DNA from: Sphingobacterium zeae
GTDB taxonomy: Bacteria; Bacteroidota; Bacteroidia; Sphingobacteriales; Sphingobacteriaceae
Assembly (NCBI RefSeq): GCF_030818895.1
Contig: NZ_JAUTBA010000001.1
Coordinates: 4,092,001-4,156,000, forward strand
Length of the DNA stretch: 64,000 nt
Reading direction: 5' to 3'
Under the pieces are notes generated by a model, which made no database searches, was not told the origin of the DNA, and saw only the letters and a program-made list of their open reading frames with translations. The position numbers were made by a program, and so were the translations under genes. This document shows, in pieces, positions 44,005 to 53,775 of this stretch. Each line of letters opens with the position of its first letter. Position 1 is the first letter of the stretch.

Positions 44005-45084
44005 CTAATAAGCAATCAATGTGTTTTCAACGGATACAACTTTTCGTTCCAATTGACTCCGATATCCCAGTTCAATGATCTGAATAACATCTCGAGCCTG
44101 TTCTGCCGATGCAATCAAATCAGCTTTTCCTAATATTGTATCCGCCACGTTCTGATAAAAATCGGGATAAGATCCTATTTCGGAAGGAATAACCTCTTCG
44201 ATATCTTTACCTTCTTCCACAATATTAAGCTTACCGTAGAGACTTGGATCCTCTTGCCCCCAGTTTGGATCCTCATCCGGGAATTTACCATCCCGTAATA
44301 AGGCTTCCTGTGGATCAATACCATATTTCACAAAATTTCCGTTCATCCCAAAGATACGATACCGTGGCGTAGGTTCTTTTGCAAGCATGGAACCTTTCAG
44401 CGATACCCGCAAATTATCATAGTACAATAGGCAGTCGAAATTGTCAATCGTCTGGGCGTGATCCCGTTGGATGGCCAAATCAGCAAAGACTCCATTTGGC
44501 TTTCCAAATAATTGCAGCGCCTGGTCGATGAGATGTGGTCCTAAATCATAAAATATACCAGAGCCCGGCAAATTTTCCTCACGCCAGGCGTTAGGACGCA
44601 GGTAATTACGGAAACGATCGAACCGAGATTCTAGATTCACAATCCGGCCCAATCTCCCGCTTTTTACCATTTTCTCAACAGTCCGATAATCGGAGTTGAA
44701 CCTTAAATTATGATAGGGTGCCAAGATCAGATTTTTCTCCTTTGCCAAAGCAATAAGTTCATCTGCTTGTTCGACACTATTGGTAAATGGCTTTTCAACA
44801 ACAACGTGTTTTCCTGCCTCCAGTGCACGTTTTGCAAACGGATAATGCATTTCATTGGATGTTGCAACTACGACAAGATCAATGGTTGTATCGTTAAAAA
44901 TATCGTCTGCACACAAGGCAATTTCCGCATGCGGATAGCGTTCCTTAAGCAAACTCTGCTGATCAGCTTTGCGTGCCGTCACCTTGACAAGATCCAGTTC
45001 CATAATCGAACGCATCACGGGGGCATGAAAAACTCGACCTGAAATTCCAAAACCAATGAGTCCTACTCGAATTTTCTCTATCAT
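44005..45084 (-). CDS. Gfo/Idh/MocA family oxidoreductase
   Basis: A 359-residue NAD(P)-dependent dehydrogenase. N-terminal Rossmann motif VGLIGFGISGRVFHAPV, then NEMHYPFAKRALEAGKHVVVEKPF with the catalytic-type Lys, and the C-terminal half with GSGIFYDLGPHLIDQALQLFG. Shape and motifs resemble YdgJ/scyllo-inositol dehydrogenase subfamily, but the substrate is unknown. Starts one base after the argS stop (TAATATG), so translation is probably coupled. Confidence 0.9.
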   Translation of the reverse strand: MIEKIRVGLIGFGISGRVFHAPVMRSIMELDLVKVTARKADQQSLLKERYPHAEIALCADDIFNDTTIDLVVVATSNEMHYPFAKRALEAGKHVVVEKPFTNSVEQADELIALAKEKNLILAPYHNLRFNSDYRTVEKMVKSGRLGRIVNLESRFDRFRNYLRPNAWREENLPGSGIFYDLGPHLIDQALQLFGKPNGVFADLAIQRDHAQTIDNFDCLLYYDNLRVSLKGSMLAKEPTPRYRIFGMNGNFVKYGIDPQEALLRDGKFPDEDPNWGQEDPSLYGKLNIVEEGKDIEEVIPSEIGSYPDFYQNVADTILGKADLIASAEQARDVIQIIELGYRSQLERKVVSVENTLIAY

Positions 45085-45085
45085 A

Positions 45086-46870
45086 TTACATTCTTTCAGG
45101 CACTTGGATACCCAATAAATTCATTCCTTTTGCAATAACCCTCGCTGCGGAAGCAGATAAGTGCAACCTAAAGTTTTTAACATCGTGATCGTCCGCTTTC
45201 AAGATGGTTTCCTCATGATAAAATTTATTATAAATCTTGGCTACTTCATAAATATAATTCGCCAACTGGGCAGGGCTGAACTCTTGTGCTGAGGCTTCAA
45301 TAGTCTCTGGAAATGCCCCCAGTTGCTGAATCAAATCACGTTCGTAAGAAGAGATCGTTGCCGGTACAGAAACCGCACTGTCAAAATTGAATTCAGCTTT
45401 ACTTAAGACAGATTTAATACGTGCATGTGTATATTGAATAAACGGACCTGTATGTCCTTGAAAATCGACGGACTCATTGGGATCAAACAAGAGACGTTTT
45501 TTGGGATCTACCTTCAATAGAAAATATTTAAGCGCCCCCATTCCAATCGTATCATAAAGAGCTGCTTTGGATGCTTCATCCAATCCTTCCGTCTTCCCAA
45601 GCTCTTCAGTCCGTTCCTGCGCAGTTTTAAGCATCTCAGCCATCAAATCATCCGCATCAACAACTGTTCCTTCCCTTGATTTCATTTTACCAGATGGAAG
45701 ATCGACCATTCCATAAGACAAATGGAACAAACCTTCAGCCCAGGCTTTACCAAGTTTTTTTAAGATTAAGAACAATACCTTGAAATGATAATCCTGCTCG
45801 TTACCCACCACATAGATAGATTCACTCATTTTGAACTCATCATACTTTAGTTGAGCTGTCCCCAAATCTTGGGTGATATAGACAGAAGTACCGTCGCCAC
45901 GAAGCACAAGCTTCTGATCCAATCCTTCGTCTGTTAGATCAATCCAAACGGAGTTATCTTCTTTCTTGAAGAAAACGCCTTTGTCCAAACCTTCTTCAAT
46001 AATATCTTTACCTAACAAGTAAGTATTCGATTCATAATAATATTTATCAAAATCGACCCCTAATTGCTTATAGGTCTTTTCAAATCCAGCATATACCCAG
46101 CTGTTCATAGTTTTCCAAAGTGAGATCACCTCTTCATTACCGGCCTCCCATTGTTGCAACATCGCTTGGGCTTGCTTCATCAAAGGCGCATTTTTCTTTG
46201 CCTCATCTTCGGTTTGCCCTTCAGCCTTCAATACCTCGATCTCCTTTTTATATTCTTTGTCAAAAACGACGTAATATTTTCCGACGAGGTGATCTCCCTT
46301 CATCCCGGTAGATTCAGGCGTTTCACCGGAACCAAATTTCTGCCAGGCCAACATCGATTTACAAATATGGATACCACGGTCATTCACCAAATTCGCTTTG
46401 ATCACCTCATAACCATAGGCCTTCAGAATTTCGGCTACGGAGTATCCTAATAAATTATTCCGAATGTGGCCTAAATGCAGCGGTTTATTCGTATTAGGAG
46501 AAGAGTATTCCACCATCAGTTTTTTTCCATTTGCTGGAAATACGCCAAAGTCCTTCGCAGTGATCGTCTGGTTCAGCAAAGTGATCCAGTAAGCATCAGA
46601 AAGAACAATATTCAAAAACCCTTTGATCACATTGAAATCCGATATTTCAGCGATATGCTGTTGCAAATAAGCACCAATTTCTCTTCCGGTTTGTTCCGGA
46701 GAAGATTTCGAAAAGCGCGTTACCGGAAAAGTTACGATCGTAATTTGTCCTTCAAACTCCTTTCGGGTAGCTTGTAAAGCAATTTGATTTTCTAAAATAT
46801 CTGCATTGTAAAGCTCTTTTACAGCCTGTACAGTGACTTCAACAAGTCGCTTTTGAATAGAATTTGCCAT
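45086..46870 (-). CDS. argS: arginine--tRNA ligase
   Basis: A 594-residue class I synthetase. Signature VEYSSPNTNKPLHLGHIRNNLLG carries the HxGH motif, and SGKMKSREGTVV is the ArgRS-type KMSKS loop. An N-terminal Add-1-like domain and the C-terminal DALR anticodon-binding region (FRLHLSASAARVIAKGMNLLGI) are present. Divergent from the arginine decarboxylase gene across 108 nt, which ties arginine charging and consumption together. Confidence 0.95.
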   Translation of the reverse strand: MANSIQKRLVEVTVQAVKELYNADILENQIALQATRKEFEGQITIVTFPVTRFSKSSPEQTGREIGAYLQQHIAEISDFNVIKGFLNIVLSDAYWITLLNQTITAKDFGVFPANGKKLMVEYSSPNTNKPLHLGHIRNNLLGYSVAEILKAYGYEVIKANLVNDRGIHICKSMLAWQKFGSGETPESTGMKGDHLVGKYYVVFDKEYKKEIEVLKAEGQTEDEAKKNAPLMKQAQAMLQQWEAGNEEVISLWKTMNSWVYAGFEKTYKQLGVDFDKYYYESNTYLLGKDIIEEGLDKGVFFKKEDNSVWIDLTDEGLDQKLVLRGDGTSVYITQDLGTAQLKYDEFKMSESIYVVGNEQDYHFKVLFLILKKLGKAWAEGLFHLSYGMVDLPSGKMKSREGTVVDADDLMAEMLKTAQERTEELGKTEGLDEASKAALYDTIGMGALKYFLLKVDPKKRLLFDPNESVDFQGHTGPFIQYTHARIKSVLSKAEFNFDSAVSVPATISSYERDLIQQLGAFPETIEASAQEFSPAQLANYIYEVAKIYNKFYHEETILKADDHDVKNFRLHLSASAARVIAKGMNLLGIQVPERM

Positions 46871-46955
46871 TTAATGATTTTGTAATTTTTACAACTTCCT
46901 GATAGTGAATTGGAAATAAATAACATTCCTTATTTAGGTATTCACCATTAAAGTA

Positions 46956-46963
46956 TATCTTTG
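46956..46963 (+). promoter_or_regulatory. -7 promoter element of the arginine decarboxylase gene
   Basis: TATCTTTG matches TAnnTTTG exactly, 15 nt before the ATG at 46979, implying a very short leader. The -33 region is only weakly T-rich. Confidence 0.5.
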
Positions 46964-46978
46964 CAAAAATAATAAAAA

Positions 46979-48370
46979 ATGCAGAGCTATCAGGAATTTC
47001 TTGACTTAAGTGTTGGTTTTCCGCAGGACGGATTCGAAATCATCGACGACGAATTGTATTTCCACGATTTGAATTTAATGGAAATGATAGAAACGTACGG
47101 TACGCCGTTACGTTTTACCTATTTGCCTATCGTCAGCAAAAAAATTCAGCAAGCGAAAATCCTTTTTCAGACCGCAATTCTGAAACATAACTATCGCGGA
47201 TCTTACAAATATTGTTATTGCACCAAATCATCCCATTTCAAGCACATTGTAGAAGAGGCCTTGAAAAATGATATCCACCTGGAAACTTCCTCTGCATTTG
47301 ACATGCCGATGATCGATTCATTGGAAAGACAGGGAACAGTAACAAAAGACATTACAGTCATCTGTAATGGGTTCAAAACCTACCAGTATAAACAGTATAT
47401 TGTGGATATGATCCATGACGGGTATACAAACATTATACCGGTACTGGACAACAAAGAAGAGTTTAACCTATACGATGATGAAATCGAACTGGATGAGCCT
47501 TGTGGGTTAGGAATACGCGTTGCATCCGAAGAGCAACCAGACTCTCAATTCTATACATCTCGTTTGGGAATCCGTCAGGAAGACGTCATTGACTTCTATA
47601 ACAACAAAATCGTTGACAATCCAAACTTTAAAGTCAAGTTACTTCACTTTTTCATTAATTCAGGTATCTCAGACACTCCCTACTACTGGAATGAACTGGA
47701 GAAATATGTGACATTATACTGTAAATTCAAGAAAGTAAACCCAGACTTAGATACCTTGGATATCGGTGGCGGTATGCCGTTTAAGGATTCACTGGTGCAC
47801 GACTTTGACTACGAATATATGGTCAATGAAATTGTGAACCGGATCAAACAAATCTGCGCGCACCACGAGGTAATGGAACCCGATATTATTACCGAATTTG
47901 GTAAATACACCGTTGCTGAAGCTTCAGGTATTCTATACAAGGTACTCGGTCGTAAGCAACAAAATGACCGTGAGCGCTGGTTTATGATTGATGGCTCATT
48001 TATTACGAATTTACCGGATGTGTGGGCATTGAACCAAAAATACATTCTCTTGCCGATAAACAACTGGGATTCGGAATATGAACGTGTCAATCTAGGGGGT
48101 ATTACCTGCGATGGTCAGGATTATTATAATCAGGAGGCACATATGAATTCGGTATTTATGCCAAAGACACGAAAGGTACAATACTTGGGATTCTTTCATA
48201 CAGGGGCCTATCAAGATGTATTAAGCGGATATGGAGGAATTCATCACTGCTTATTGCCTTCGCCTAAACATGTGCTCGTACGTCGCAATAGAGACGAAAC
48301 ATTCAACTACGAAGTGTTTGGTGAAGAACAAAACTCCAAACAAGTCATGAAATTATTGGGGTATCAATAA
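46979..48370 (+). CDS. speA: arginine decarboxylase, PLP fold type III
   Basis: A 463-residue decarboxylase of the alanine-racemase-like fold. The PLP lysine is Lys83 in YCYCTKSSHF; the phosphate-binding loop is LDTLDIGGGMPF; C-terminal half has FMIDGSFITNLPDVWAL and LGGITCDGQDYY, with a Cys-Asp near the active site. Bacteroidota use this enzyme to make agmatine for polyamine synthesis. Monocistronic: an intrinsic terminator follows. The gene symbol is by function and assumes arginine is the substrate. Confidence 0.85.
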   Translation: MQSYQEFLDLSVGFPQDGFEIIDDELYFHDLNLMEMIETYGTPLRFTYLPIVSKKIQQAKILFQTAILKHNYRGSYKYCYCTKSSHFKHIVEEALKNDIHLETSSAFDMPMIDSLERQGTVTKDITVICNGFKTYQYKQYIVDMIHDGYTNIIPVLDNKEEFNLYDDEIELDEPCGLGIRVASEEQPDSQFYTSRLGIRQEDVIDFYNNKIVDNPNFKVKLLHFFINSGISDTPYYWNELEKYVTLYCKFKKVNPDLDTLDIGGGMPFKDSLVHDFDYEYMVNEIVNRIKQICAHHEVMEPDIITEFGKYTVAEASGILYKVLGRKQQNDRERWFMIDGSFITNLPDVWALNQKYILLPINNWDSEYERVNLGGITCDGQDYYNQEAHMNSVFMPKTRKVQYLGFFHTGAYQDVLSGYGGIHHCLLPSPKHVLVRRNRDETFNYEVFGEEQNSKQVMKLLGYQ

Positions 48371-48900
48371 GCTATTCTGTCCAAAAAAAACTATTTGAAG
48401 TCGCAACAATCGCAACGTGTATGTTTGCTAAAGAGTATTTTTATATAACGATAAAACGGTCCCGGTCTTATAAACGGGACCGTTTTATTTTTGTTTAACC
48501 GCCCCAATTATAATCGGGATTCAATTCGAAAACCAAGTGCAGATACCCAGCCTCATTCATCAACGCGGATCGCACCGATAAACCTCATACCAAGTCTTAA
48601 TATGATACGGACATCATCCGCACCTAATAGGGACTTGATAGGGACCTCATTCGGATGAAAGCGTTTAAAGTACCTGTCAGCTTCGAATTAGATCAGTATA
48701 AAATACAAGGCAATTAGCTTGTTGGAGAGTTCTCTTTCCGAACTTGTTCACAACTTAAACCCCGATTTCAGCAGGCGGTTAACGTATTATACAGGGCTGT
48801 TTAGGTCTTACAAAGAAAGGCCCTTAAAAAGAGGCTTTCAGTTCATTTATTTACTATTTTCTATTTTAGTATATCATAGAAATTACGGTTTCAAAAACAT
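48371..48900. other. intergenic region downstream of arginine decarboxylase
   Basis: After the terminator at 48453-48486 about 410 bases have no credible gene. A 77-codon plus-strand frame at 48719 lacks any recognisable feature. A short repeated pentamer-like pattern (AGGGACTTGAT AGGGACCTCA at 48629-48650) is present but has no clear meaning. Confidence 0.4.
48453..48486 (+). terminator. terminator of the arginine decarboxylase gene
   Basis: A perfect 12-bp stem AAAACGGTCCCG / CGGGACCGTTTT with a 10-nt loop, followed by ATTTTTG. Confidence 0.9.
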
Positions 48901-49407
48901 TTATTTCGCCACCCAAGCTGTAAAGAAGTTAAGTACTTTTTCTTCATCATAGCCTTTTCCTTTTTCCAGATTCCCACTTTCCTGTACATGCAGTGTTTTT
49001 CCGTTTCTGTCTAACACAATAAAAAATGGATAACCTAATTTATTTCCTTCAGGAGCATACTTCTGAAAAACAGCCTCGTTTTTATTTTCCTTTGAATAAT
49101 TCAGGTGATAATAGAGAAAGCGATTCTTCAACAACTTGTCTACACTTACGGTTTTGTGGATATAATCATTAAATCTCAAACACCAGACACACCAGTTTCC
49201 CCCGGCTTGGATAATAATATTTTTCCTTTCTTTCTTTGCCTGAACTAATAACTGATCAATATCATTTTGTGCATCAGCATCTGGATGGTAAGGCTTTGAA
49301 AACTCCTCAGTTGTAGTAGCCTGTTGTGAAAACGCTTTAGACTGTAAAACTACCGTTCCAAAAAACACAACAGCTCCACACAGAAATAATCTTATATTTC
49401 TCATCAT
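48901..49407 (-). CDS. exported thioredoxin-fold protein
   Basis: A 168-residue protein; signal peptide IRLFLCGAVVFFGTVVLQSKAFSQ. The mature part has a thioredoxin fold with WCVWC (residues about 72-76) in IIIQAGGNWCVWCLRF and a cis-Pro segment GYPFFIVLDRNG. It resembles the thioredoxin_7/DUF255-like exported thiol reductases of Bacteroidota, likely acting in the periplasm. Two adjacent ATGs (49407, 49404) could start it. No linked redox partner gene. Confidence 0.88.
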   Translation of the reverse strand: MMRNIRLFLCGAVVFFGTVVLQSKAFSQQATTTEEFSKPYHPDADAQNDIDQLLVQAKKERKNIIIQAGGNWCVWCLRFNDYIHKTVSVDKLLKNRFLYYHLNYSKENKNEAVFQKYAPEGNKLGYPFFIVLDRNGKTLHVQESGNLEKGKGYDEEKVLNFFTAWVAK

Positions 49408-49862
49408 AAATAAATTAAATAGTACTCTAAAATTACAAAATCATTTACCCAAACCAAAACATAAGCAGCATATAATGGTTAAACATGATATAGCTATCGA
49501 CCATAAAAACATCCGCGATCACACAGCATACATTTTGATCGGATCGTTAAACATGACCGGACAGCACAGATGCTGCCTTAAATATTCAAATTGGGGCAAT
49601 TATCAAATACTCTTTATTAGCGAGGAAAAAAACACACAGCTTATTGACACTCCATAAGGAGCTGTTGGTAAAAACAGAAAAGCTTATTTCATATTAAAAT
49701 CAAAACAATAAAAAAACAAAACAAAACAAAAACAAACACCATACCTTAACATAAATATGATTTAATTTCTTTTAAAATTTAATAAATATACCATAACTTA
49801 GCAATCAGGAAGCGGAAAAACAGGTATATAAGATTCACCATACAAGACCAAAACGAAACAAA
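49408..49862. other. AT-rich upstream region of the glp operon
   Basis: About 455 bases between the thioredoxin-like gene and glpD. It includes a very A-rich stretch (49690-49740). A 60-codon frame at 49475 has no supporting feature. Probable site of glp regulation, but no operator could be identified. Confidence 0.35.
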
Positions 49863-51440
49863 ATGAAACACCAAGAATTCAAAAGGTCAAAACTGATAGA
49901 AAAAATAAAAGATACGAGCTCGTGGGATGTTATCGTCATAGGCGGCGGTGCCAGCGGCTTAGGTGTTGCATTAGACGCATTGAGCCGAGGTTTCAAAACA
50001 ATTTTACTGGAACAGGTTGATTTTGCAAAAGGCACATCAAGCAAAGCAACTAAGCTTGTCCATGGTGGTGTTCGCTACTTGGCTCAGGGTGATATCGCAC
50101 TGGTTAAAGAAGCGCTTCATGAAAGAGGTTTACTTCAAAAAAATGCACCGCATCTAGTCAAAAACCAATCATTTATCATACCCAATTACAGTTGGTTCGA
50201 TGGTCCATTCTATACCATTGGAATGAAAATATATGATCTTTTGGCCGGTAAATTAAGTCTGGGAAAATCCATCCATATCAATAAAGATGAAACACTTAGT
50301 CGGATAAGCACGGTTAGACCAAAAGGTTTATATGGTGGAGTGGTCTATCAGGACGGGCAATTTGACGACTCAAGACTTGCGCTCAATGTAGCCCAAACCT
50401 GCATACAGATGGGTGGAGTTGCCCTAAATTATGTAAAAGTGAATAATCTCACTAAGGATAAGAACGGACGAATAAACGGTGTTATCGCCAATGACACCGA
50501 AACAGGTGAAGTTTTTACGATACAAGGTAAGGCAATAATCAATGCAACAGGCATATTTGTCGATGATATCTTAAAAATGGATAGACCGGAAGCCAAACAA
50601 ATGGTACGTCCTAGCCAAGGAGTCCACCTCGTATTTGACAAATCATTTCTCCCGGGAGATGATGCGATCATGATTCCAAAAACAGACGATGGACGTGTCC
50701 TTTTCCTAGTTCCCTGGCACAATCGGGTCATTGCAGGAACAACCGACACCCCGATTGATGAACACAGCCTTGAACCCGTAGCTTTGGAACAGGAAATCGA
50801 TTTTATTTTGAAAACTGCGGGACGCTACTTGACGAAACAGCCAACAAGAGCAGATGCATTGGCGGTATTCGCTGGCCTTCGTCCATTGGCCGCCCCTACT
50901 GGCAACTCCAATAAAACCAAAGAAATCTCACGAAGCCACAAGGTAATTGTCAGCGACTCGAAATTACTCACTTTAACTGGTGGAAAGTGGACAACATTTC
51001 GTCGAATGGGACAAGATACGATCGACAAAGCGATAAAAATTGGCTGTTTACCGCAAAAAGAAAGTCGGTCCGCCACACAAACGATTTATAGTGCCATTCC
51101 GACATCAGACAGAAGCAATCATCTCTATATTTATGGTGCTGACCAAGAAGCTATCCGTGCATTAGCCCAGGAAAATCCTGAATGGAACGAGAAATTAATA
51201 GCGCACCTTGAATTCAAAAAGGCAGAGGTTGTTTGGGCGGCACGCAATGAGCTTGCCAGAACAGTAGAAGATGTGCTATCCCGTCGTGTACGCATGCTCT
51301 TTCAGGATGCAAAAGCTGCAGTTGAAGCAGCTCCTGACGTCGCGAGATTACTCGCACAGGAACTGGGTAAAGATGAAAATTGGCAAAATGATCAAATAGA
51401 AAACTTTCAAAAAGTTGCAAAAAATTATATCTTGAAGTAA
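49863..51440 (+). CDS. glpD: glycerol-3-phosphate dehydrogenase (FAD)
   Basis: A 525-residue flavoprotein that oxidises glycerol 3-phosphate to dihydroxyacetone phosphate and passes electrons to quinone. FAD motif VIVIGGGASGLGVALDALSRG; KGTSSKATKLVHGGVRYLAQGD is the family block; MIPKTDDGRVLFLVPWHNRVIAGTTDTPID and SDSKLLTLTGGKWTTFRRM follow. Length fits GlpD. First gene of a glpD-glpK-glpF operon (28-nt gap to glpK). Confidence 0.95.
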   Translation: MKHQEFKRSKLIEKIKDTSSWDVIVIGGGASGLGVALDALSRGFKTILLEQVDFAKGTSSKATKLVHGGVRYLAQGDIALVKEALHERGLLQKNAPHLVKNQSFIIPNYSWFDGPFYTIGMKIYDLLAGKLSLGKSIHINKDETLSRISTVRPKGLYGGVVYQDGQFDDSRLALNVAQTCIQMGGVALNYVKVNNLTKDKNGRINGVIANDTETGEVFTIQGKAIINATGIFVDDILKMDRPEAKQMVRPSQGVHLVFDKSFLPGDDAIMIPKTDDGRVLFLVPWHNRVIAGTTDTPIDEHSLEPVALEQEIDFILKTAGRYLTKQPTRADALAVFAGLRPLAAPTGNSNKTKEISRSHKVIVSDSKLLTLTGGKWTTFRRMGQDTIDKAIKIGCLPQKESRSATQTIYSAIPTSDRSNHLYIYGADQEAIRALAQENPEWNEKLIAHLEFKKAEVVWAARNELARTVEDVLSRRVRMLFQDAKAAVEAAPDVARLLAQELGKDENWQNDQIENFQKVAKNYILK

Positions 51441-51468
51441 CACTAAAAATAACCAACAATACTCAATT

Positions 51469-52968
51469 ATGGAACAGCAATACATCTTGGCAATGGATCA
51501 AGGTACCACCAGCTCCAGAGCAATAATTTTTGATAAAGACAGAAATATAGTTTCCATTGCCCAGAAGGAATTTACACAGATATTCCCACAACCGGGATGG
51601 GTCGAACATGACCCACATGAAATCTGGTCAACGCAGGCAGGTGTCACAGCAGAAGCCACCACAAAGGCAGGATTAAATGGTAAAAATATTGCCGCTATCG
51701 GCATAACCAATCAACGCGAAACCGTTGTCGTCTGGGACAAAGAAACCGGAAAACCCATTTATAATGCCATCGTTTGGCAAGATAAACGCACTGCAGATTA
51801 TTGCGACGAACTACGCCGTTCTGGAAAACACGATATGATTCAGGAAAAAACAGGACTGATATTAGATCCGTATTTCTCCGCTACTAAAATAAAATGGATT
51901 CTGGACCATGTAGAGGGTGCACGGGAAAAAGCACAAAGCGGAGAATTAATCTGTGGAACAATCGACACCTGGCTCGTCTGGAACCTCACCCGCGGAGACG
52001 CGCACATTACCGACGTCACCAACGCTTCCCGTACCTTACTGTTTAATATCCACAACATGGAATGGGACAAGGAACTCCTTGAATTGTTTGACATCCCCTC
52101 TGCCATGCTTCCGCAAGTAAAAGAAAGCAGCGAGATATATGGAGAATCCCGGACAACCATTTTTGCCCACAAAGTCAAAATAGCAGGAATTGCCGGCGAT
52201 CAGCAGGCTGCACTTTTTGGACAGCAATGTATCGAGAAAGGAATGGTCAAAAATACGTACGGAACGGGATGCTTTATGTTAATGAATATTGGCGGTAAAC
52301 CAATCCGATCAAAGAACAACCTTTTAACAACCGTTGCATGGAAAATCAACGGAAAAACAGAATATGCCTTGGAAGGCAGCATATTTATCGGCGGCGCATT
52401 GGTCCAATGGTTGCGCGACAATCTTAACATTATCCATAAGTCGGCCGACGTTGAACAACTGGCACTTACAGAAAAAGATAATGGTGGCATCACCTTTATC
52501 CCAACGTTTGCAGGATTGGGAGCCCCATACTGGAATGCCCGTGCACAAGGCACTTTATTTGGACTCACGCGCGCAACAACCAATGGCCATATTGCACGCG
52601 CTTCGCTGGAAGCAATCTCCCTTCAGACACGGGATGTACTACAGGCAATGGAAGCTGATAGTGGCATACCGATCAAAGAATTGCGTGTAGACGGTGGCGC
52701 GACTGGAAATAACCTGCTCATGCAAATTCAGGCCAATATACTCAATAGCAACGTTGTGCGACCAAAAATTACAGAAACAACGGCTTTGGGCGCGGCATAC
52801 TTGGCGGGACTAGCTGTGGGCTATTGGAAAGACCCGCAGGAAATATCGAAGTTTTGGGCACAGGATCGTCTATTTGAACCCGAAACTGAACAAGAAGACC
52901 AAACTAACAAGATCATTAAACTCTGGACCAAAGGAGTTAAAGCATTACAGTACTGGACCGAAAACTAG
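51469..52968 (+). CDS. glpK: glycerol kinase
   Basis: A 499-residue FGGY-family kinase. N-terminal LAMDQGTTSSRAIIFD (ATP phosphate 1), ITNQRETVVVWDKETGKPIYNAIVWQDKRT, GTIDTWLVWNLT, KNTYGTGCFML and the C-terminal ELRVDGGATGNNLLMQIQANIL. Standard length for GlpK (about 500). Produces glycerol 3-phosphate for glpD. Middle gene of the operon, 8 nt before glpF. Confidence 0.96.
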   Translation: MEQQYILAMDQGTTSSRAIIFDKDRNIVSIAQKEFTQIFPQPGWVEHDPHEIWSTQAGVTAEATTKAGLNGKNIAAIGITNQRETVVVWDKETGKPIYNAIVWQDKRTADYCDELRRSGKHDMIQEKTGLILDPYFSATKIKWILDHVEGAREKAQSGELICGTIDTWLVWNLTRGDAHITDVTNASRTLLFNIHNMEWDKELLELFDIPSAMLPQVKESSEIYGESRTTIFAHKVKIAGIAGDQQAALFGQQCIEKGMVKNTYGTGCFMLMNIGGKPIRSKNNLLTTVAWKINGKTEYALEGSIFIGGALVQWLRDNLNIIHKSADVEQLALTEKDNGGITFIPTFAGLGAPYWNARAQGTLFGLTRATTNGHIARASLEAISLQTRDVLQAMEADSGIPIKELRVDGGATGNNLLMQIQANILNSNVVRPKITETTALGAAYLAGLAVGYWKDPQEISKFWAQDRLFEPETEQEDQTNKIIKLWTKGVKALQYWTEN

Positions 52969-52976
52969 CCCATAGC

Positions 52977-53717
52977 ATGAACCATTATTTAGCAGAATTT
53001 ATCGGTACAACACTCCTAATACTTTTGGGGAACGGAGTTGTCGCCAACGTTATATTGAAAGGTACAAAAGGTGAAAATGGTGGATGGATTGTAATCACCA
53101 CGGCATGGGCACTTGCAGTATACGTGGGGGTAGTATTTGCGGGACCCTATACCGGTGCGCACCTCAACCCTGCAGTAACAATTGCTGTCGCTCTCAATCA
53201 TGGACTCTCATGGACGGAAGTGCCTGGCTATATTCTTGCCCAAGTTGCCGGCGGTTTCTGTGGTGCTATGTTAACCTACGCCATGCACAAAGATCACTTC
53301 GATGCTACTGCAGATGCTACGACCAAACTCGGTGTTTTCGCCACTATACCGAATATTCGACATACTTCAACAAACCTGGTGAGTGAAATCATCGGAACCT
53401 TTGTGTTAATTTTTGCAATTTTCTTCATTACAGGCCAAGAGATTACCATCAATGAAAAAACTGAGCCCATCGGTATGGGTTCCCTTGGTGCTATTCCTGT
53501 CGCTTTTGTGGTTTGGGCCATTGGTTTATCATTGGGTGGTACTACAGGGTATGCCATAAATCCTGCCCGTGATCTCGGTCCGCGCCTATTTCATGCGCTT
53601 TGGCCAATTAAAGGAAAAGGCAGCTCGGACTGGTCCTATGCTTGGATTCCTATCGTGGGCCCCATCTTAGGCGCTATTTTGGCTTTTGGGCTCTATATAT
53701 GTATAAAACCTGCCTAG
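52977..53717 (+). CDS. glpF: glycerol facilitator / aquaporin
   Basis: A 246-residue MIP-family channel with six membrane helices and two NPA half-helices: AHLNPAVTIAVALN and YAINPARDLGPR. The Asp after the second NPA-R (NPARD) marks the glycerol-conducting type rather than a pure water channel. Mediates glycerol entry for glpK. Last gene of the operon; a strong terminator follows. Confidence 0.94.
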   Translation: MNHYLAEFIGTTLLILLGNGVVANVILKGTKGENGGWIVITTAWALAVYVGVVFAGPYTGAHLNPAVTIAVALNHGLSWTEVPGYILAQVAGGFCGAMLTYAMHKDHFDATADATTKLGVFATIPNIRHTSTNLVSEIIGTFVLIFAIFFITGQEITINEKTEPIGMGSLGAIPVAFVVWAIGLSLGGTTGYAINPARDLGPRLFHALWPIKGKGSSDWSYAWIPIVGPILGAILAFGLYICIKPA

Positions 53718-53738
53718 TCAGCATATTTTATAACAGCT

Positions 53739-53770
53739 AAAAGGGGGATTCATAAATGAATCCCCCTTTT
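53739..53770. terminator. bidirectional terminator after the glp operon
   Basis: A perfect stem AAAAGGGGGATTCAT / ATGAATCCCCCTTTT. Serves glpF and the convergent glsB-like gene. Confidence 0.92.
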
Positions 53771-53775
53771 GCTTT

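Noticed and set aside
48719..48952. 77-codon plus-strand ORF
   Set aside because: Runs into the antisense of the thioredoxin-like gene, starts with TTG and has no recognisable features.
49475..49657. 60-codon plus-strand ORF before glpD
   Set aside because: No signal, motif or ribosome-binding site; amino-acid composition looks random.
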